Positions 8,193 to 11,966 of a stretch of DNA of 11,966 nucleotides are shown here, in pieces (within the stretch, counting starts at the first letter, position 1; every line of letters starts with the position of its first letter). The translations under genes were made by a program, and so were the position numbers. The stretch comes from Helicobacteraceae bacterium. Its GTDB lineage: Bacteria; Campylobacterota; Campylobacteria; Campylobacterales; Sulfurimonadaceae. The notes under the pieces were generated by a model. It searched no databases. It saw only the letters and a program-made list of their open reading frames with translations, and was not told the DNA's origin. The stretch spans positions 1 to 11,966 of the forward strand of contig JALSUN010000077.1 in NCBI GenBank assembly GCA_027061425.1. The letters run 5' to 3'.

Positions 8193-8199
8193 CTATAAT
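8191..8199 (+). promoter_or_regulatory. Extended -10 promoter for mqnE
   Basis: TGCTATAAT (8191-8199) combines the extended TGn element with a consensus TATAAT hexamer at 8194-8199. Transcription would start near 8206, giving a leader of about 25 bases before the preferred mqnE ATG at 8233. No good -35 is seen at 17-base spacing (ATATTG at 8171-8176). Confidence 0.72.
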
Positions 8200-8232
8200 G
8201 CGACGACAATAATAAAACATGTGGACATAATG

Positions 8233-9294
8233 ATGAACGTAGTCGAGAAGATCAAAGCAGGTAAACGTATAGATTTTGATGAGGCTTTAGGGCTCTATGA
8301 GATGGACCTTTTTGAGTTGGGTGAACTGGCCAACGAGAGACGCTTGAAGATGCATGGTAAAAAGACCTACTTTAACATCAACCGTCACATCAATCCTACC
8401 AACATCTGTAAGGATGTCTGTAAGTTTTGTGCCTACTCTGCGAGTCGTAAAAACCCTAAGCCTTATGCATTGAAACATGAAGAGATTATGGACATCGTTG
8501 ATGACATTGCTGCGCGCGGGATTAAAGAGGTACACATCGTCTCTGCGCATAATCCTGAGACCGGTCTGGACTGGTACACCACTGTTTTTTCCAAGATCAA
8601 AGCGAAGTACCCAGAGCTTCACATCAAGGCACTGACTGCGGCTGAGATCCACTTTCTCTCTGAAGAGTACAACAAAAGTTATGATGAGATCATCGACATT
8701 ATGATAGAAAATGGGGTGGACTCACTACCAGGTGGGGGTGCTGAGATCTTTGATGAAGAGGTGCGTGACTATATCTGTAAAGGAAAAGTGACCTCTGAAC
8801 AGTGGCTTGAGATCCATGAAAAATGGCACAGTCGTGGACGTAAGTCTAACGTTACGATGCTGTTCGGTCATGTAGAAAAACGTAAAGACCGTGTAGACCA
8901 TATGATGCGTATCCGCGACCTTCAAGACAAAACAGGGGGCTTTAACTGTTTCATCCCTCTGGTCTATCAGAGTGAAAACAACTTTTTGAACATCAAAGAG
9001 TTTATGACTGCCCATGAGATTTTGAAAACGATGGCCATCAGCCGTCTGGTGCTTGACAATGTTGCCAACTTAAAGGCGTACTGGGTGACTTCTACCGTGA
9101 ACCTTGCACTCCTCTCTCAAGAGTTTGGCGCCAATGACTTGGATGGAACGATAGAAAAAGAGTCCATCAACTCTGCGGCAGGGGCGAATAGCGCTAATGG
9201 TTTAGAACTTCAAGAATTTATAGACCAGATTAAAGACACAGGGTTCATTCCAGTAGAGCGTGACAGTCTCTATAACGAACTCAAGGTCTGGTAA
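8233..9294 (+). CDS. mqnE: Aminofutalosine synthase (radical SAM)
   Basis: MqnE is the radical SAM enzyme that joins 3-[(1-carboxyvinyl)oxy]benzoate to S-adenosylmethionine to give aminofutalosine, an early step of the futalosine route to menaquinone. That is the route used by Campylobacterota, where menaquinone is the main respiratory quinone. The iron-sulfur ligands are in ICKDVCKFCAYSASR, a CxxxCxxC arrangement (Cys 59, 63 and 66 counted from the 8233 ATG). DSLPGGGAEIFDEEVR and the later FGHVEKRKDRVDHM, GGFNCFIPL and LDNVANLKAYWV are typical of MqnE and separate it from MqnC. With 353 residues it is of normal length. Start choice is open: GTG 8221 and ATG 8230 are also in frame, but GGA at 8223-8225 is best spaced for ATG 8233. 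The small glycosyltransferase follows after four bases. Confidence 0.93.
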   Translation: MNVVEKIKAGKRIDFDEALGLYEMDLFELGELANERRLKMHGKKTYFNINRHINPTNICKDVCKFCAYSASRKNPKPYALKHEEIMDIVDDIAARGIKEVHIVSAHNPETGLDWYTTVFSKIKAKYPELHIKALTAAEIHFLSEEYNKSYDEIIDIMIENGVDSLPGGGAEIFDEEVRDYICKGKVTSEQWLEIHEKWHSRGRKSNVTMLFGHVEKRKDRVDHMMRIRDLQDKTGGFNCFIPLVYQSENNFLNIKEFMTAHEILKTMAISRLVLDNVANLKAYWVTSTVNLALLSQEFGANDLDGTIEKESINSAAGANSANGLELQEFIDQIKDTGFIPVERDSLYNELKVW

Positions 9295-9298
9295 CCTC

Positions 9299-9805
9299 TT
9301 GAAAATCTCTGTCGTCATCACCGCACACAACAGTGTGGCTACTCTTGCAAGTACTATAGACTCTGTGCTGGAGCAGTCTGTTAAGGCTGATGAAATTATC
9401 GTGGTGGACGACGGCTCTAGTGATGCAACGCGTGAAGTGGTTAAAGTCTATGATGGGGTCTCTCTTTTACGTCAAACACATATGGGTCTGTTTTCTGCTT
9501 GTAACAATGGCGTGATGATGTCAGAGCATGGGTACATCGCTTTTTTAGAGGCAGACACCCTCTGGCCTAAAAATTATCTAAAAATTCAAAAACAGGCACT
9601 TAAAAGTAGACCGGCTCAAAAAGTATCTCTTGTGCATGACGGCGTAGAAGTTACACTTGCTGAAGCCCTAAAACAGGGGCGTATTAAGCGTTCAGAAGCC
9701 GTGATATCTAAAAAATTGTATGAGACACTGGGTGGATTTGATGAAGCTTTTGAAGTGCATGAAGAAGATGAGTTTTGGATGCGGGTTTTAGAGGCCCTTG
9801 ATTAA
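9299..9805 (+). CDS. Very small family-2 (GT-A) glycosyltransferase
   Basis: The protein has 168 residues if read from TTG 9299, which gives the usual GT2 beginning MKISVVITAHNS; an in-frame GTG at 9260 would add 13 residues lying over the mqnE end and is less likely. The nucleotide-sugar fold shows IIVVDDGSSDATREV (33-47) and a metal-motif region reading FLEADTLWP (82-90), where the family usually has DADD, so the first acidic residue is Glu84. The acceptor-side acidic motif is kept near the end (GGFDEAF, then HEEDEFWMRV, 154-163). Usual GT2 domains run 220-300 residues; here the segment between the two motifs is short, making a compact but apparently whole domain. There is no membrane segment. 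The four-base gap suggests co-transcription with mqnE, without obvious functional link. Sugar and acceptor cannot be told. AAGG at 9283-9286 is a weak, distant ribosome site. Confidence 0.8.
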   Translation: MKISVVITAHNSVATLASTIDSVLEQSVKADEIIVVDDGSSDATREVVKVYDGVSLLRQTHMGLFSACNNGVMMSEHGYIAFLEADTLWPKNYLKIQKQALKSRPAQKVSLVHDGVEVTLAEALKQGRIKRSEAVISKKLYETLGGFDEAFEVHEEDEFWMRVLEALD

Positions 9806-9817
9806 GAGAACATAATG

Positions 9818-9823
9818 TAAAAT
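9818..9823 (+). promoter_or_regulatory. Possible -10 box before the peptidase-like gene
   Basis: TAAAAT lies 30 bases before ATG 9854 in the short gap after the glycosyltransferase. A TG pair touches it directly instead of being one base away, and no -35 is visible. It may be functional, or the gene may be read through from mqnE, since no terminator hairpin is seen in the gap. Confidence 0.25.
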
Positions 9824-9853
9824 GACTCATAGTTAAGTATATGGGTGATAATT

Positions 9854-11966
9854 ATGAACAAACATTTGATTTTACTGTCGTTACTTGGTGCACAACTCCT
9901 ACAGGCTGGACAAGCCGTTGTTCCTGGTGATGAGCGCTACTTTACGAAGAAGTCTTCTTCTACTGATGTTGAGATGATCTACACTGAACAGAACCAGTAT
10001 GCAGCGAAAGAGGCGATGCAACTTGAGCCTATTATCCATAAAGAGTATGAGAGTACCTTTGGATATCGCCTTGATCAGACGCTCTATGTCGGTATCATCT
10101 CCCAACAAAACCAGATCGCCAATGGTTTCTCCACACAGTATCCACTCAACATGCAGATCAACTATATTGGAGGATCGCAGATGGTGGACTACTTCACCAC
10201 AGCCTCTTGGTTAGATACATTGATCTACCATGAGACCGCACACAATTATCAGATGAATGCTAAAGCGAGTGCCGTCTCACGAGGGCTCCATACTGTTTTC
10301 GGTAACAATGTGCTGCCACTGTTTCCTCTACCGCTCTTTGTACTTCCCAACAGCATGTTGACCTCTTATACCTTAGAGGGAAATGCGGTCTTGAACGAGT
10401 CATGGCATGGCAATGGCGGACGTCTTTATAGTGGGCGTTTGAGAGCTGAAAGTATTTTACAAGCAAAGGCGGGACACATCACGCCACACTTCTTGTTTAA
10501 CCAGACCACCCATGAGTTTCCTTACTATGACAGACACTATATTGTAGGGGGCTTCTTTCAACTCTACCTCGCAGAAAAATATGGTTTAGAGAAGACCAAC
10601 AGTTTTTTCTATAACCACTCCAAGTCATGGCTGTGGCCATTTCGTACCAACACGATCTACCGTATGACCTTTGGTGAGAGCTTTGAAGAGGCTATTCAGG
10701 GGTATGAAGCGTGGCTTTTAGCACAGGGTGAGGGCTTTGTAGAAGCGGAGGGTGAGCGCATCGCGACTTCTATGAACTTTACCTCACTCAACAACAACTG
10801 TGACAAGATCTTTTTCTTAACCTCAGATGCCCAACATGCTCCAGAGTTGGTGAAACTTTTTAAAAGTGATAAAACAGTGACCAAAGAGCGTGACAGTTAT
10901 CTTCAAGCAAAAATCTTGAACATTCATGATGAGTATGCTACACAAGGCAGTAATCATGTTAACCCAACACGTATTACACAGGGTCTCTTTGATGATGATG
11001 GAAAACTCATTGAGGGTACTGATGGTAAGATGGTTCAGGGCTACCTTAAAGATGGTGTACCTGTCTATTTTGATGTTCCCTCTTCATTTCTCCAACCCCA
11101 ACTTTATGTAGGAGATGAATTTTACGCCAAAGTAAACTCTTCAGTGTTTATAGACAGTGATGACAACCTCTACTACTTTGTGCAAGAGGGTAAAAAACGA
11201 ACCCTCTTTAAAAACAAGCAAGCACTTTATGCACTTGATGACTATTATGGCATTGTAAGTGATGTGGATTCTAAAGGACGCGTTTACTTCGTAGCCAACA
11301 GTGAAAAAGGAACCTCACTTTACCGTTATGACGATGGTGATGTCACGCGTGTCTCATCTGCTGACAATGTTATCGAAGCACGTCTTGTTAATGATGAAGA
11401 GGTACTTATCGCTGCTATAGGTGAAGAGAATTACTATTATGTCATCAATCCTATCACTCCAACCCAAGAGGTACCACACAACACTAAGCTCTTTTTTGAA
11501 GACAAACCTTACTTTGCAAACGCCAGCTTTATCTCGGACAGTGCAAGTGACAGTTTCCTCTCTGAGAGTGATGCAGCGGCTAAAGAAGTTATTGACACTG
11601 AAGATGCTTATTACGAACCTTTAAATCTTCATTATGCAGGGGCTTCAGCAACAGCAGGTGCTCTGAGTAATAATGGTGAGAACCTATTTACGTATTCTGT
11701 TAATGCAAATTTTCAAGACCCACTGCTTACTAACAGTTTAAGTGTTTTTGCTCAACAAGGCGCTGACCGAAAAGGGGTTGTGGGTGCTAGTTATAGTAAC
11801 AATGCCCATCTCTTAACCTTTGGAGCCTCTGCTTATGGCGTATATGCTGATGGAGACCCTAAGACCTATAGAGATTATAATGTTACTTCAAATACGTATG
11901 GTCACGAGAATAATATCTCTCGTGATACAAGAAAGTATGGATACTCTGCCGTTTTAGGTTTACCTG
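9854..11966 (+). CDS. Exported HExxH zinc-peptidase-like protein with beta-rich repeats and probable outer-membrane barrel, 5' part
   Basis: An open frame of 704 codons runs from ATG 9854 to the edge with no stop; GGGTGA at 9843-9848 is the likely ribosome site, and GTG 9845 is an alternative start. Residues 1-19 are a signal peptide (MNKHLILLSLLGAQLLQAG). Residues about 40-300 resemble a gluzincin domain: LIYHETAHNYQ gives H126-E127-x-x-H130, and YTLEGNAVLNES gives E175 (or E182) as likely third zinc ligand. Residues about 310-540 hold short strand pairs with aromatic tyrosines, such as SSVFIDSDDNLYYFVQEG and KGRVYFVANS, like TolB/WD-type propeller repeats. An acidic, Ser/Asp-rich linker (about 562-586) follows. 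Residues 590-704 alternate small, polar and aromatic residues (FTYSVNANF, LSVFAQQG, LTFGASAYGVYA), like outer-membrane barrel strands. I know families joining an HExxH domain, propeller repeats and a barrel, but cannot name this one. Substrate unknown. Confidence 0.75.
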   Translation, partial: MNKHLILLSLLGAQLLQAGQAVVPGDERYFTKKSSSTDVEMIYTEQNQYAAKEAMQLEPIIHKEYESTFGYRLDQTLYVGIISQQNQIANGFSTQYPLNMQINYIGGSQMVDYFTTASWLDTLIYHETAHNYQMNAKASAVSRGLHTVFGNNVLPLFPLPLFVLPNSMLTSYTLEGNAVLNESWHGNGGRLYSGRLRAESILQAKAGHITPHFLFNQTTHEFPYYDRHYIVGGFFQLYLAEKYGLEKTNSFFYNHSKSWLWPFRTNTIYRMTFGESFEEAIQGYEAWLLAQGEGFVEAEGERIATSMNFTSLNNNCDKIFFLTSDAQHAPELVKLFKSDKTVTKERDSYLQAKILNIHDEYATQGSNHVNPTRITQGLFDDDGKLIEGTDGKMVQGYLKDGVPVYFDVPSSFLQPQLYVGDEFYAKVNSSVFIDSDDNLYYFVQEGKKRTLFKNKQALYALDDYYGIVSDVDSKGRVYFVANSEKGTSLYRYDDGDVTRVSSADNVIEARLVNDEEVLIAAIGEENYYYVINPITPTQEVPHNTKLFFEDKPYFANASFISDSASDSFLSESDAAAKEVIDTEDAYYEPLNLHYAGASATAGALSNNGENLFTYSVNANFQDPLLTNSLSVFAQQGADRKGVVGASYSNNAHLLTFGASAYGVYADGDPKTYRDYNVTSNTYGHENNISRDTRKYGYSAVLGLP

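Noticed and set aside
9260..9298. GTG start for the glycosyltransferase overlapping mqnE
   Set aside because: The extra 13 residues do not resemble a GT2 N-terminus, while TTG 9299 gives the typical MKISVVITAHN start.
9822..9830. ATGACTCAT inverted repeat before the peptidase-like gene
   Set aside because: Only four paired bases on each side of one; expected by chance, with no second copy nearby.
9899..11624. Several short open frames of 60-71 codons on both strands at the right end
   Set aside because: All lie within the single 704-codon frame from 9854, which has a signal peptide, HExxH motif and consistent domain order.

Overview
The window looks like the chromosome of a marine or sulfur-cycle Campylobacterota bacterium (Sulfurovum/Sulfurimonas type). 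The reasons are a moderately AT-rich coding style, a futalosine-pathway menaquinone gene (mqnE), extended -10 promoters of the TGCTAwAAT kind without a clear -35, and an aerotolerance (Bat) operon with a TPR protein of the form seen in that group. The genus assignment is inference from protein style, not from a search.

Layout: (1) 1-3746, plus strand: the end of a Bat operon. It holds the 3' end of a first von Willebrand factor A (VWA) protein (BatA-like), a complete second VWA protein (BatB-like), a secreted TPR protein with a long Lys/Asp/Gln tail (BatC-like), and BatD. Consecutive genes overlap by 11, 8 and 23 bases, and each has a strong AAGGAG-type ribosome binding site. (2) 3747-3797: a short convergent gap with one hairpin. 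(3) 3798-8128, minus strand: glnD (uridylyltransferase, the nitrogen sensor) followed by glmS (glutamine:fructose-6-phosphate amidotransferase), overlapping by one base as TAATG. (4) 8129-8232: a divergent promoter region with two facing extended -10 boxes around a perfect 12-bp palindrome. (5) 8233-9805, plus strand: mqnE (aminofutalosine synthase), then after four bases a very small family-2 glycosyltransferase that starts at TTG. (6) 9854 to the window end, plus strand: a long reading frame of 704 visible codons with no stop before the edge. It encodes an exported HExxH zinc-peptidase-like domain, then beta-rich propeller-like repeats, then what looks like the start of an outer-membrane barrel.

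How the parts work together: the Bat genes should form one membrane-anchored complex, with two inner-membrane VWA proteins, a periplasmic TPR adaptor and the Ig-like BatD, probably served by a MoxR ATPase encoded upstream of the window. glnD and glmS share a link to glutamine: one senses it, the other spends it on amino sugars for the cell wall. mqnE makes an early menaquinone intermediate. There are no RNA genes, mobile elements or CRISPR arrays that I can see, and no gene-free stretch over 300 bases. Most of the window is ordinary core genome. The least explained object is the peptidase-like/barrel protein at the right edge.
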